Origin: Bacillota bacterium
GTDB taxonomy: Bacteria; Bacillota; Clostridia; Acetivibrionales; DTU013
Reading direction: 5' to 3'
Length of the DNA stretch: 64,000 nt
Assembly: GCA_023411715.1 (NCBI GenBank)
Contig: JAEYOM010000040.1
Span: 1 to 64,000, forward strand
Within the stretch, counting starts at the first letter, position 1, and every line of letters starts with the position of its first letter. The position numbers and the translations under genes are program-made. A model generated the notes under the pieces. The model ran no database searches and was not told the origin of the DNA. It was given only the letters and a program-made list of their open reading frames with translations. Positions 35,062-43,723 of the stretch are shown one piece after another.

Positions 35062-35867
35062 GTGAAAGTTCAGTCGATCTAAAAAACGGCACCGTTACGA
35101 TAACAGGCGAAGATGTAAAACACATCGGCAGCGTACTCAGGGCTGTGCCAGGCGATCCGCTGGAGTTGTCCGACGGCGCCGGCACGGATTATGCCGCAGT
35201 TGTCGATCAGATAACAAAGGACAGTATTTTGGCAAGGATCACGGGCAGCAGGCCGAACAGGACGGAACCGCCGATAGATGTCACGCTGTTTCAGGGGATA
35301 CCGAAAGCGGATAAGATGGACTATATCATACAAAAGTGCATAGAAATCGGAGTGAATCGTATCGTACCGGTCATGACGGCGAGAACTGTCGTAAGGTTCG
35401 CAAATAAAAAGGATGCTGATTCGAAGGTTACGCGTTGGAGGCGTATTGCGCTTGAGGCTGCAAAACAGTGCGACCGTGGAATTATTCCCGAAATCGGCGA
35501 TCCTATCGATTTCGATGCAGCGGTAAAGCAGGCCGCTGGCTTTGATCTCAAGCTTCTCCCGTATGAGGAGGAGAGCTGGGGCAGCCTGCGGAGGCAGCTG
35601 AAGGATTTTTCCGCCGGTCATGCGGCGCCGCCGGGAAATAACGAAGCGGGCGCTTGCCACAAAAGCACCATCGCCGTATTTATAGGACCTGAAGGCGGTT
35701 TTTCACCGGCTGAAGCGGAAAAAGCGGTGCAGGGCGGTTTGACTTCGGTCACGCTCGGCCCCAGGATATTGCGGACCGAGACGGCAGGATTGGCTGCAGC
35801 AGCGATAATTATGTATGAGCTCGGTGATATGGGTATGGACAGGCAGGCACAGCAAGCTGGAATATAA
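35043..35867 (+). CDS. rsmE: 16S rRNA (uracil-1498-N3)-methyltransferase
   Basis: The 274-residue SPOUT-family enzyme has an N-terminal PUA-like domain (SRFFISESS, GEDVKHIGSVLR) and the C-terminal knot with IGPEGGFSPAEAE and TLGPRILRTETA. ATG 35043 matches the family start and lies inside the end of prmA; the frame is open to 35022. A stretch near residues 195-210 (AAPPGNNEAGACHKS) is longer than usual and looks like a simple insertion. Transcription likely continues from the heat-shock operon. Confidence 0.94.
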   Translation: MSRFFISESSVDLKNGTVTITGEDVKHIGSVLRAVPGDPLELSDGAGTDYAAVVDQITKDSILARITGSRPNRTEPPIDVTLFQGIPKADKMDYIIQKCIEIGVNRIVPVMTARTVVRFANKKDADSKVTRWRRIALEAAKQCDRGIIPEIGDPIDFDAAVKQAAGFDLKLLPYEEESWGSLRRQLKDFSAGHAAPPGNNEAGACHKSTIAVFIGPEGGFSPAEAEKAVQGGLTSVTLGPRILRTETAGLAAAAIIMYELGDMGMDRQAQQAGI

Positions 35868-36001
35868 AATCAGACCATGGCGAAAATCAGAGTAATAGCG
35901 AGATAAACCTTAATAATTTATAAAAATTCGAAAATCAGCCTTTTATTTGGCGGCAATTGTGTTATAATACCAATAAGTATTGCAGGTAAAAAGAGGTATG
36001 T

Positions 36002-36880
36002 ATGATAAAAAGCATGACCGGTTTCGGTCGGGGAGAGATTTCGAAGGACGGCAAGGAATTCACAGTTGAAATAAAGACAGTAAATCACCGGTATTCCGAT
36101 GTATTCATAAAAATGCCGCGGCAGATTAGTTTTCTGGAGGATAAGGTAAGAGAACTGGTGGGAAAGACAATATCCCGAGGCAAAATAGATGTGTTCGTCA
36201 CATATTATAACTATAGCGAAGATTCAAAGCATGTAGCGTTTGACGAACCCTTATCCAAGGCTTATATCTCAGCAGCCGAAGCATTAAGGGATAAATATGG
36301 GCTTACGGATGACATAACGGTTTCGCTGATCTCAAAATTTCCCGATGTGCTTAAGGTAGAGCAGGCGGAAGAGGATGAAGAGCTTTTGTGGTCGCTGCTG
36401 AGAGAAGCAGCTGAAAAGGCGCTCGATGCTTTGATAAGGATGAGGGCGGTCGAGGGCGAAGGCCTGAAGAACGTCCTGCTGGAAAGGGCCGACTACATCG
36501 AAGGCATAATAGGCGAGATCGAAAAAAAGGCTCCCGAGGTACCCAGGGATTATAAGCTGAAATTGACCGCGCGTATAAAGGATCTGCTTGACCAGCAGGT
36601 AATAGACGAAAACAGGATAGCTACCGAAGTTGCGATATTTGCTGACAGATGCAGCATCGACGAAGAGCTTGTAAGGCTTGCGAGCCATATTTCTCAGATG
36701 AGGGAAGCCTTTACGCTGAGCATACCCATAGGGCGCAAGCTGGATTTCCTGGTACAGGAAATGAACAGGGAAATCAACACTATCGGCTCGAAGGCCAACG
36801 ATCTGGCAATTACAAAAAACGTTGTAGAAATCAAGAGCGAGATTGAAAAAATCAGGGAACAGATTCAGAATATTGAGTGA
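36002..36880 (+). CDS. yicC: YicC/YloC family endoribonuclease
   Basis: The 292-residue protein starts MIKSMTGFGRG and has TVNHRYSDVFIKMPR and the C-terminal DFLVQEMNREINTIGSKAND, all hallmarks of the YicC family, whose members have been linked to RNA cleavage. A TATAAT at 35963-35968 suggests a separate promoter, though no convincing -35 box was seen. It leads the yicC-remA-rpoZ-coaBC group. Confidence 0.92.
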   Translation: MIKSMTGFGRGEISKDGKEFTVEIKTVNHRYSDVFIKMPRQISFLEDKVRELVGKTISRGKIDVFVTYYNYSEDSKHVAFDEPLSKAYISAAEALRDKYGLTDDITVSLISKFPDVLKVEQAEEDEELLWSLLREAAEKALDALIRMRAVEGEGLKNVLLERADYIEGIIGEIEKKAPEVPRDYKLKLTARIKDLLDQQVIDENRIATEVAIFADRCSIDEELVRLASHISQMREAFTLSIPIGRKLDFLVQEMNREINTIGSKANDLAITKNVVEIKSEIEKIREQIQNIE

Positions 36881-36925
36881 TTGAAAAGGGAATAATGCAA
36901 TCCCGTGGAAGAAGGAGGACGACCC

Positions 36926-37204
36926 ATGAAACTGATTAACATCGGCTTTGGCAATATAGTTTCGGCAAACAGGCTTATCGCTATTGTCAGCCCCGAATCA
37001 GCCCCTATCAAAAGGATCATCCAGGAAGCAAGGGACAGGGGGATGCTGATCGATGCTACTTACGGCAGAAGGACCAGAGCCGTTATCATTACGGACAGCG
37101 ATCACATAATTCTGTCGGCAGTGCAGCCCGAGACAGTTGCGCACAGGCTGAATGCCAAGGATTCGGAATTAGTTGACGATACTCAGGACATAGAGGAAGA
37201 ATAA
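36926..37204 (+). CDS. remA: RemA-like DNA-binding regulator (DUF370)
   Basis: The 92-residue protein has KLINIGFGNIVSANRLIAIV and ATYGRRTRAVIITDSDHIILS, diagnostic for RemA. In Bacillus it activates extracellular-matrix and osmoprotection genes by forming DNA-wrapping rings. In Clostridia its targets are unknown. The start is ATG 36926 behind GAAGGAGG (36911-36918). It is followed only 21 bases later by rpoZ, with guanylate kinase missing between them. Confidence 0.93.
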   Translation: MKLINIGFGNIVSANRLIAIVSPESAPIKRIIQEARDRGMLIDATYGRRTRAVIITDSDHIILSAVQPETVAHRLNAKDSELVDDTQDIEEE

Positions 37205-37225
37205 TAACTTTTTGGAGGGATTTAA

Positions 37226-37456
37226 ATGGCATTAGAAAATAGTATCTCCATGATATATCCGCCGATCAGCAATTTGCTCAACAAGGTGGACAGCAGGTAT
37301 ACACTCGTTGTTGAGACCGCAAAGAGGGCAAGACAGATAGTCGACGGCGCTCACAAGCTAACGAGGTGCGCATCTGAAAAGCCTGTTACTGTGGCATTGA
37401 ACGAAATCAACGAGGATAAGATAACATATATAAGGACAAAGAGCGGCATCAAGTAA
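37226..37456 (+). CDS. rpoZ: RNA polymerase omega subunit
   Basis: The 76-residue protein has SRYTLVVETAKRARQIVDGA followed by KPVTVALNEINEDKI, the omega signature. It helps assemble RNA polymerase around the beta-prime subunit. TTGGAGGG precedes the ATG. It lies between remA and coaBC as usual. Confidence 0.94.
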   Translation: MALENSISMIYPPISNLLNKVDSRYTLVVETAKRARQIVDGAHKLTRCASEKPVTVALNEINEDKITYIRTKSGIK

Positions 37457-37571
37457 GAAATGAGTTGTCATCAGGCATATTTTTATTGATTTGATGGAAT
37501 TTATCCGATTCACGGATCTCATGGGTTAAGGTAGCTGACAATTATGCCTTAGCCTTTTTCAATGGAACATA

Positions 37572-37712
37572 AGGTAGATTATATGCTGGCGCAATAATCA
37601 ATAGACTGCTGCGCGGCATATATATGTTTTCGCATAGCGAAAACGTTACATTAATGAAACATTTTGAATTCTGCAAAATATGTTAGGTAGATTATGTGCT
37701 GGCCCAATAATC
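37572..37712 (+). repeat. 28-bp direct repeats flanking a twin-hairpin element
   Basis: AGGTAGATTATATGCTGGCG.. at 37572-37599 recurs at 37685-37712 with 26 of 28 bases equal. Between them lies the twin-hairpin unit: GTTTTCGC ATA GCGAAAAC (37626-37644), linker GTTACATTAATGAAAC (37645-37660) and ATTTTG..CAAAAT (37661-37679). The linker matches that of the copy at 25439 in 14 of 16 bases. The rest of 37457-37732 has no gene. Confidence 0.6.
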
Positions 37713-37732
37713 TGGGAAAGGAGGGCGAAATC

Positions 37733-38944
37733 ATGCAGCTTAAGGGAAAGAATGTGGTAGTTGGCGTATGCGGAGGCATTGCGGCATACAAGGTGGTCGA
37801 AGTCGTCAGCAGGCTCAAAAAGCTTGGCGCCGATGTGGATGTGATAATGACCGCCAATGCGCAGAAATTCGTAACGCCGCTTACGTTCCGTTCATTGTCT
37901 CACAGGCCGGTAGTGACCGATATGTTCGAAGAACCTGCACAATGGGACATCAGGCATGTTTCGCTCGCGCAGAAAGCGGACCTGTTTCTGATAGCGCCCG
38001 CAACCGCAAATATTATCGGCAAACTCGCGAGCGGTATTGCCGACGATATGCTGTCGACCACGATCATGGCTACAAAAGTGCCCGTACTTATCGTGCCTGC
38101 AATGAACTTCAACATGTATGCCAACCCTATTGTACAGGAAAATATCGAGAAACTGAAGAAACTGGGTTATCGGTTTATGGAACCCGGTACCGGACCAATG
38201 GCTGAAGAAGGTCTGTCGGGAAAAGGAAGGCTGCCGGAACCGGCTGCTATCGTCGAAGAGGCCGTTTCGATACTGAAGCCGAACCGCGACCTGGAAGGCG
38301 TCAGGATACTGATAACCGCAGGGCCTACCCGGGAAGCGATCGACCCCGTACGTTACATATCCAACCATTCTTCGGGAAAGATGGGTTATGCGGTTGCAAA
38401 GGCGGCTGTTGAGAGGGGTGCGGAAGTGGTATTGGTATCGGGCCCCGTATCGCTGGAGCAGCCGGACGGCGTTAAATTCGTCCCTGTCATCAGCGCGGAA
38501 GATATGTATCACGCGGTGATGGAACGTTTCGAGATTTGCGACGCGGTCATAGGGGCGGCGGCCGTTGCTGATTACAGGGCAGCTGAGATATCGAAGCTCA
38601 AGCTCAAGAAAAATGATGATGATATGACTCTACGCCTTGAAAAAAATACAGATATAATGAAGGAATTGGGCAAAATTAAAGGCGGCAGGATATTGGCGGG
38701 CTTTTGCGCCGAGACCGATCATTTGCTCGAAAACGCCGCTAAAAAGATTAAGACGAAAAATCTCGACCTGATAGTCGCAAATGACGTTACAATGGAAGGG
38801 GCAGGCTTCGGCACTGATACGAATATAATCAAGATCATGAGGCGCGACGGGTCAGTTGAGGATCTGCCGCTGATGAGCAAGCTTTCTGCCGCGCACAGGA
38901 TACTGGACGAGATTGCGGCGCTGGTCCGGCAGAAAAGGCAATAG
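37733..38944 (+). CDS. coaBC: Bifunctional phosphopantothenoylcysteine decarboxylase/phosphopantothenate-cysteine ligase
   Basis: The 403-residue enzyme makes 4'-phosphopantetheine for coenzyme A. The N-terminal flavoprotein (CoaC) half has GVCGGIAAYK, APATANIIGK and the active-site PAMNFNMY. The CoaB half begins near residue 190 with ITAGPTREAIDPVRYISNHSSGKMG and has AAVADYR. ATG 37733 follows AAAGGAGGG (37718-37726); the frame is also open to 37694. Confidence 0.95.
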   Translation: MQLKGKNVVVGVCGGIAAYKVVEVVSRLKKLGADVDVIMTANAQKFVTPLTFRSLSHRPVVTDMFEEPAQWDIRHVSLAQKADLFLIAPATANIIGKLASGIADDMLSTTIMATKVPVLIVPAMNFNMYANPIVQENIEKLKKLGYRFMEPGTGPMAEEGLSGKGRLPEPAAIVEEAVSILKPNRDLEGVRILITAGPTREAIDPVRYISNHSSGKMGYAVAKAAVERGAEVVLVSGPVSLEQPDGVKFVPVISAEDMYHAVMERFEICDAVIGAAAVADYRAAEISKLKLKKNDDDMTLRLEKNTDIMKELGKIKGGRILAGFCAETDHLLENAAKKIKTKNLDLIVANDVTMEGAGFGTDTNIIKIMRRDGSVEDLPLMSKLSAAHRILDEIAALVRQKRQ

Positions 38945-38999
38945 CTGTAAAAAAAGCAATAGCGGTAATAACGTAATATCGGTAAAAACGAAAATAACG

Positions 39000-39045
39000 G
39001 TAATAGCAGTAATAGCAGCAATAGCAGCAATAGCAGCGATAACGG
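39000..39045 (+). repeat. 9-base microsatellite-like repeat
   Basis: GGTAATAGCA GTAATAGCA GCAATAGCA GCAATAGCA GCGATAACG: five imperfect 9-base units between coaBC and glyQS, within a wider AATAnCGGTAA-rich tract from 38945. It encodes nothing that I can support. Confidence 0.6.
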
Positions 39046-39112
39046 ACGTTTGGGTACTTAGGTAGTAATATTTTGATTAATCATATAACTGATGATTTAT
39101 GGAGGTTTATCA

Positions 39113-40501
39113 ATGTTAACAGAGAAGTCAATGGATAAGATCGTTGCACTAGCAAAAAACAGAGGTTTTGTTTTTCCAGGCTCGGATATCTACGGCGGCC
39201 TTGCCAATGCCTGGGATTACGGTCCGTTGGGAGTAGAGCTCAAGAATAATGTCAAGAGGGCCTGGTGGAGGAAGTTTGTCCAGGAAAGCCCTTATAATGT
39301 CGGACTGGACTGTGCGATCCTCATGAACCCGCAGGTTTGGGTGGCGTCAGGACATGTGGGCGGCTTCAGCGATCCCCTTATTGACTGTAAGGACTGCAAG
39401 ACCAGACACAGGGCCGATAAGCTCATAGACGACTGGAACGTGGAAAACGGGATCAATATTTCCGTAGACGGTTGGAAAAACGAGCAGCTTCTGGACTATA
39501 TAAAGGAAAAAGGCGTCAAGTGTCCGAACTGCGGTTCAGGTAACTTTACCGACATACGTAAATTCAACCTCATGTATAAAACATATCAGGGCGTAACCGA
39601 GGACTCAAAAGCCGAGATATACTTAAGACCTGAAACGGCACAGGGCATTTTCGTAAACTTCAAGAATGTACAGAGATCGACGAGGAAGAAGATACCCTTT
39701 GGTATAGGCCAGATCGGAAAATCCTTCAGAAACGAGATCACGCCGGGCAATTTCATATTCAGGATCCGCGAATTTGAACAGATGGAGCTCGAATTCTTCT
39801 GCGAACCAGGCAGGGACCTCGAATGGTTTACATATTGGAAGGACTTCTGTTACAATTGGCTGCAGAATTTCGGACTCAACAAGGATAACCTGAGGCTCAG
39901 GGATCATGCCAAGGAGGAGCTTTCCTTCTACAGCAGGGCTACGACCGACATCGAGTTCAAATTCCCGTTCGGCTGGGGCGAGCTTTGGGGCATAGCGGAC
40001 AGGACCGATTACGATCTGAAGCAGCATATGGAGTATTCGAAGGAGGATTTGTCGTACTTCGATCCCGTAACCAATGAAAAGTATGTTCCGTATTGCATTG
40101 AACCTTCTCTCGGAGCGGACAGGGTGACGCTGGCGTTCCTATGCGACGCTTACGATGAAGAAGAGGTGGCTGAGGGCGACATAAGGACGGTGCTGCATCT
40201 GCATCCGGCCATAGCGCCGATCAAGATAGGCGTGCTGCCGCTTTCAAAGAAGCTTGGCGACGATACTTACAAGGTATATGAGCAGCTTGCCAAAAAGTAT
40301 GTCTGCGAATATGATGAGACGGGCAGCATAGGAAAGCGATACAGGAGACAGGATGAAATAGGTACGCCATGCTGCATCACATTCGACTTTGATTCGCTGA
40401 ACGACGCGAGCGTAACGATCCGCGACAGGGATACGATGACCCAGGAGAGGATACGTATCGAGGAACTCGACGCTTACTTCAAAAAGAAATTCGATTATTG
40501 A
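39113..40501 (+). CDS. glyQS: Glycyl-tRNA synthetase, single-chain (alpha2) type
   Basis: The 462-residue class IIa enzyme has GFVFPGSDIYGG, WDYGPLGVELKNN, motif 2 in RNEITPGNFIFRIREFEQMELEFF, and an anticodon-binding C-terminal domain. A Cys-rich knuckle (CKDC, CPNCGSG) is inserted near the front. It charges tRNA-Gly. The start is ATG 39113, because GGAGGT (39101-39106) is 6 bases ahead. Unlike many Firmicute glycine genes it has no visible T-box; only the microsatellite tract lies upstream. Confidence 0.97.
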   Translation: MLTEKSMDKIVALAKNRGFVFPGSDIYGGLANAWDYGPLGVELKNNVKRAWWRKFVQESPYNVGLDCAILMNPQVWVASGHVGGFSDPLIDCKDCKTRHRADKLIDDWNVENGINISVDGWKNEQLLDYIKEKGVKCPNCGSGNFTDIRKFNLMYKTYQGVTEDSKAEIYLRPETAQGIFVNFKNVQRSTRKKIPFGIGQIGKSFRNEITPGNFIFRIREFEQMELEFFCEPGRDLEWFTYWKDFCYNWLQNFGLNKDNLRLRDHAKEELSFYSRATTDIEFKFPFGWGELWGIADRTDYDLKQHMEYSKEDLSYFDPVTNEKYVPYCIEPSLGADRVTLAFLCDAYDEEEVAEGDIRTVLHLHPAIAPIKIGVLPLSKKLGDDTYKVYEQLAKKYVCEYDETGSIGKRYRRQDEIGTPCCITFDFDSLNDASVTIRDRDTMTQERIRIEELDAYFKKKFDY

Positions 40502-40519
40502 GAATACTTGCAGCAGTAT

Positions 40520-40550
40520 GAAGCAGGAGGTGTTTTTCCTGCTTCTTTTA
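40520..40550 (+). terminator. Terminator of glyQS
   Basis: GAAGCAGGA (40520-40528) pairs with TCCTGCTTC (40537-40545), and a T-rich run follows. Confidence 0.9.
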
Positions 40551-40625
40551 TTTTTATGGGTTTAACCGTCCTGGAACATTAATCATTAATTACCGTCCAA
40601 TAATTATGGAGGAGATGATTATAAT

Positions 40626-41150
40626 TTGAATAAAATAAAATATGGTCATATGGGGATGTTTGGCATATTGATATCAGTAATGACTATTTTATTGACATTT
40701 ACTTCATATGGTGGCAATAAGAATTCAAAACTTCAAAGCAGCGTTTCATCTGCATCTGCAATAGAACAATCGAATCAAGCTACCGCAGAGGATTCATATG
40801 ATATCAATATAAAAATCAGCTACAAAGTAACTCTTGACGAAAAAATAAAAGAAATCAATCCTAATATTATCAGGGCAACAAGACAAGCTATTTTTGACAA
40901 CGACTGCAGCAATGCAAAGTTTTTCCATTACAATGGGTATGTAATAGACAACGATATCTACATTTTTGAAGTTAATGAGACAGGTAAATATACATGGCAA
41001 GTGAAGTTTTGGGAAAAACTCAAAAATTCTGAAACATACAATAAAAGCGGGTATTGTTCTGCAACTGTAGAGAAAACAAGTTCCGGAAGTTATAAAGGGT
41101 ATATTATAAATCCAGGAGGACCTGCGATCAGAGGCGATGAAACTTACTAG
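40626..41150 (+). CDS. Secreted or membrane-anchored protein, unknown
   Basis: The 174-residue product starts at TTG 40626 behind GGAGGAG (40608-40614). It has one hydrophobic N-terminal segment (about residues 8-28), then a soluble domain with no recognised motif. Base composition is more AT-rich than its neighbours, and codon use (AAA, ATA, AAT) differs, so it may be a recent arrival or a fast-evolving accessory gene. It stands alone between two terminators. The mature part holds NKSGYCSATVEKTSSGSYKG, which hints at a small beta-rich fold. Confidence 0.6.
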   Translation: MNKIKYGHMGMFGILISVMTILLTFTSYGGNKNSKLQSSVSSASAIEQSNQATAEDSYDINIKISYKVTLDEKIKEINPNIIRATRQAIFDNDCSNAKFFHYNGYVIDNDIYIFEVNETGKYTWQVKFWEKLKNSETYNKSGYCSATVEKTSSGSYKGYIINPGGPAIRGDETY

Positions 41151-41186
41151 GAATCTATTAGCTTTCATATCGTTTACAAGTTGCTG

Positions 41187-41222
41187 AAAAGCCTGTCCGT
41201 CTATTATGTCGGACAGGCTTTT
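41187..41222 (+). terminator. Terminator of the unknown secreted protein gene
   Basis: AAAAGCCTGTCCG (41187-41199) and CGGACAGGCTTTT (41210-41222) form a perfect 13-bp stem ending in T residues; it may work in both directions. Confidence 0.9.
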
Positions 41223-41235
41223 ATTAATGAAAGAT

Positions 41236-41282
41236 AGCGAAGTCTTGTTTAAAAATCGCAGGGGCTCGATGCACATGCGATT
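41236..41282. repeat. 47-bp covarying hairpin repeat, copy 2
   Basis: The constant arm AGCGAAGTCTTGTT (41236-41249) precedes a hairpin at 41254-41282 with loop TCGAT. Relative to copy 1 at 22385, one stem pair changed from T-A to G-C on both sides. There is no minus-strand gene next to this copy. Confidence 0.7.
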
Positions 41283-41340
41283 TTATTGTGTGAAGAATCG
41301 ACATAATACATGGACAGTCTTTTCTACTCTGAGGGCGACT

Positions 41341-41480
41341 TCAGCTTATTTACCGAAACAAAAGAACAGTCCCTCCGTTTCTGGCGGTTTCAGCTCATTA
41401 ACGAAACAAAAGAACCGTCCCTCCGTTTCTGGCGGTTTCAGCTCATTAACGAAATAAAAGAACCGTCCCTCCGTTTCCCT
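41341..41480 (+). repeat. 48-bp tandem repeat, about 2.9 copies
   Basis: Units begin at 41355, 41403 and 41451 with GAAACAAAAGAACnGTCCCT and continue CCGTTTCTGGCGGTTTCAGC. The third is cut short at about 41480. The unit contains the dispersed AAAAGAACCGTCCCT motif. Because 48 is a multiple of 3, shadow reading frames stay open across it, but none has a start signal or conserved product. From 41483 to 41620 I see only an AT-rich hairpin (TATATTCT/AGAATATA). Confidence 0.8.
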
Positions 41481-41625
41481 CCGTTTCACCTCTTTTTCAA
41501 AAGCGTATAATATCGTTGTTTAAATATTATTATAATGGGGAAGAAGTATATGTTCACAGCAATAATTTTCATCAATAACAATATATTCTGATATTTAGAA
41601 TATACGATTTTATTTTGTTAAATAG

Positions 41626-41654
41626 TTGACAATAAAATGGTCGTTTGAGAAAAT
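41626..41654 (+). promoter_or_regulatory. Putative promoter of the EET operon
   Basis: TTGACA at 41626-41631, 17 bases, then GAAAAT at 41649-41654, 33 bases before the ndh2 start. The -10 box is only a partial match. Confidence 0.4.
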
Positions 41655-41686
41655 ATTATTGATAAAATGTAATGCGGGAGAAGATT

Positions 41687-43723
41687 ATGGATACGAAAAT
41701 CGTAATAGTAGGGGCTGGATATGCAGGCGTTTTAACAGCGAAAAAGCTGGCTAAAAGATTGGCAAAAAACAATGAAGTAAAAATCACAATAATCGATAAA
41801 AATCCCTTTCATACGATGCTCACGGAACTTCATGAAGTTGCGGCGAGCCGAGTTGACGAGGACAGTATAAAGATTAGCCTTAAGCGCGTATTTGCCGGCA
41901 GAAGGGTGGATGTTAAGCAGGATATTGTTGATTCAATCGACTTTGAGAAGAAGCAGGTCATTGGTAAAAACGAACAATATGCTTACGATTACCTGGTAAT
42001 GGCCGCAGGATCAAAACCGACTTATTTCGGAGTTCCCGGAGCCCGGGAGAATGCGTTCAAGCTCTGGTCGTACGAGGATGCCGTTATTTTGAGAGATCAT
42101 ATACACGAAGTTTTCAGGAAGGCGGCGATCGAGACCGTTCCGGCCGAAAGGAAGAGACTGCTGACATTCCATGTAGTAGGAGCAGGCTTTACCGGAGTGG
42201 AGCTGGTAGGTGAGATAGCCGAATATGTTCCTATCCTTTGCGATAAATACGAGATCGACCCGGGGCTGGTTTCGATTTCCGATGTTGATGTGTTGCCGCG
42301 TACAGTTCCCGTATTGCCCGAAAAGCTTTCGGCAAAGGTTGAACGCCGCCTTAATAAGATGGGAGTGCGCGTATTGCTAAATACGGGAGTAGTCAATATA
42401 GGCAGCGACTTTATCGAATTCAAGAGGAATGATGTGGTGACGAGGGAGACCTCGGGCACGATAGTCTGGGCGGCCGGTATCGAAGCCTCCGACATTACGG
42501 CAAAGGCTGCAAAGGAGCTGCAATCCGCAAACCGCGGCAGGATAATGCTAGACAAATACCTGCGTTCACTTGACAACGATCAAGTTTTCGTGGCAGGCGA
42601 TAATATGCTCTATACGCCGGAAGGCGAGAAGATGCCTGTCCCGCAGGTCGTTGAAAACTGCGAACAGAGCGCCGATACCGTCGCGCACAATATCGCCTGC
42701 GCTGTCACCGGCAAGGGTGAGGCGGAAGAATACAAGCCTTCGTTCCATGGAGTCATGGTAAGCATAGGCGGACGTTACGGCGTAGCGCACGTAGGCACGC
42801 CCAACAGGAAGTTCAGTATGCCGTCCTTCCTGGCAATGTTTATAAAGCATTTCATCAATATTGTCTATTATATACAGGTGCTTGGCTGGAACAAGGTGTT
42901 CAGCTATATGAAGCATGAATTTTTTACCGTAAGGAACAGAAGGAGCTTCGTTGGCGGACATTTGTCCAACAGGACGCCGAGTTTTCTTCTGATGCCTCTC
43001 AGAGTCTGGCTCGGATTGGTATGGTTGTTTGAAGGAATCATGAAGATCGTGGAAGGTTGGTTTGTATCGCCCAAGCTTACAGGCTTCTTCAGCGGGGCGA
43101 GGGGCTGGTACCAGAATATACTGAACGGCGCTGCAGGCGGCGGTGCTACTGACGGCACAAGTTCTGCTACTACGACCGCTGCCCATACTGCCGGAACGGT
43201 CATAAAGCTTGCGGCTGACGCAGTAAGCTCGGCTACAGGCACCGCGGACGCTGCAGCCGGCGCTGCTGCAAGTGTTGGTACAACTATATTGAACTTCAAC
43301 TTCCTGGGCCTTCTCCGCGTTATCTTCGTAAGCGGCAAGCCCTTGGCAAGTTCTAAGATTAGTGATTACGCGTTCATGCTTGACGTACCGTTTGTAAACT
43401 CGATAGTAAATTTCATTCTTCAATATAACGGATTGCAGATGTTCATGCAGATAGCGATAGTTATAGCCGAGATACTGATAGGACTTGCGCTTATCGGCGG
43501 TCTCTTCACCACGCCGGCCGCAGCTGCATCGCTGATACTGCAGGCTATGTTCGTGACTACGACAGGCTTGTATCTGTCGAGCTTCTGGATGATCTTCGCC
43601 GGAATTGCAACGCTGATAGCGGCTGGAAGGATACTCGGACTTGATTACTATGTGATGCCTGTACTGAAGGAAAAGTGGAAACATGTCAAATGGGCCAGAA
43701 AGTGGTATTTGTATAATGACTGA
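41687..43723 (+). CDS. ndh2: Type II NADH dehydrogenase with C-terminal membrane domain (EET Ndh2)
   Basis: The 678-residue protein has an FAD site VGAGYAGVLTAKKL near the N-terminus, an NADH site VVGAGFTGVELVGEIA (about residue 160) and the distal VFVAGDN of NDH-2 enzymes. After about residue 430 a unique membrane part follows: an early amphipathic segment, a low-complexity Ala/Gly/Thr stretch (about 480-535) and several hydrophobic helices resembling DoxX/TQO small subunits. Listeria EET Ndh2 also has an added membrane tail. It would oxidise NADH and reduce a quinone without pumping. ATG 41687 follows GCGGGAG. It overlaps dmkB by 8 bases. Confidence 0.88.
   Translation: MDTKIVIVGAGYAGVLTAKKLAKRLAKNNEVKITIIDKNPFHTMLTELHEVAASRVDEDSIKISLKRVFAGRRVDVKQDIVDSIDFEKKQVIGKNEQYAYDYLVMAAGSKPTYFGVPGARENAFKLWSYEDAVILRDHIHEVFRKAAIETVPAERKRLLTFHVVGAGFTGVELVGEIAEYVPILCDKYEIDPGLVSISDVDVLPRTVPVLPEKLSAKVERRLNKMGVRVLLNTGVVNIGSDFIEFKRNDVVTRETSGTIVWAAGIEASDITAKAAKELQSANRGRIMLDKYLRSLDNDQVFVAGDNMLYTPEGEKMPVPQVVENCEQSADTVAHNIACAVTGKGEAEEYKPSFHGVMVSIGGRYGVAHVGTPNRKFSMPSFLAMFIKHFINIVYYIQVLGWNKVFSYMKHEFFTVRNRRSFVGGHLSNRTPSFLLMPLRVWLGLVWLFEGIMKIVEGWFVSPKLTGFFSGARGWYQNILNGAAGGGATDGTSSATTTAAHTAGTVIKLAADAVSSATGTADAAAGAAASVGTTILNFNFLGLLRVIFVSGKPLASSKISDYAFMLDVPFVNSIVNFILQYNGLQMFMQIAIVIAEILIGLALIGGLFTTPAAAASLILQAMFVTTTGLYLSSFWMIFAGIATLIAAGRILGLDYYVMPVLKEKWKHVKWARKWYLYND

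Noticed and set aside
38945..39112. A T-box or CRISPR-like array before glyQS.
   Set aside because: No T-box core. The repeats are 9-base microsatellite units without unique spacers.
41206..41510. Two plus-strand frames of 83 and 66 codons across the 48-bp tandem repeat.
   Set aside because: They are open only because the repeat period is divisible by three; no ribosome site, and the products are just the repeated unit.
42566..43684. A 372-codon minus-strand frame inside the NADH dehydrogenase gene.
   Set aside because: It is a shadow of a well-supported gene; the product is Cys/Tyr/His-rich without motifs.
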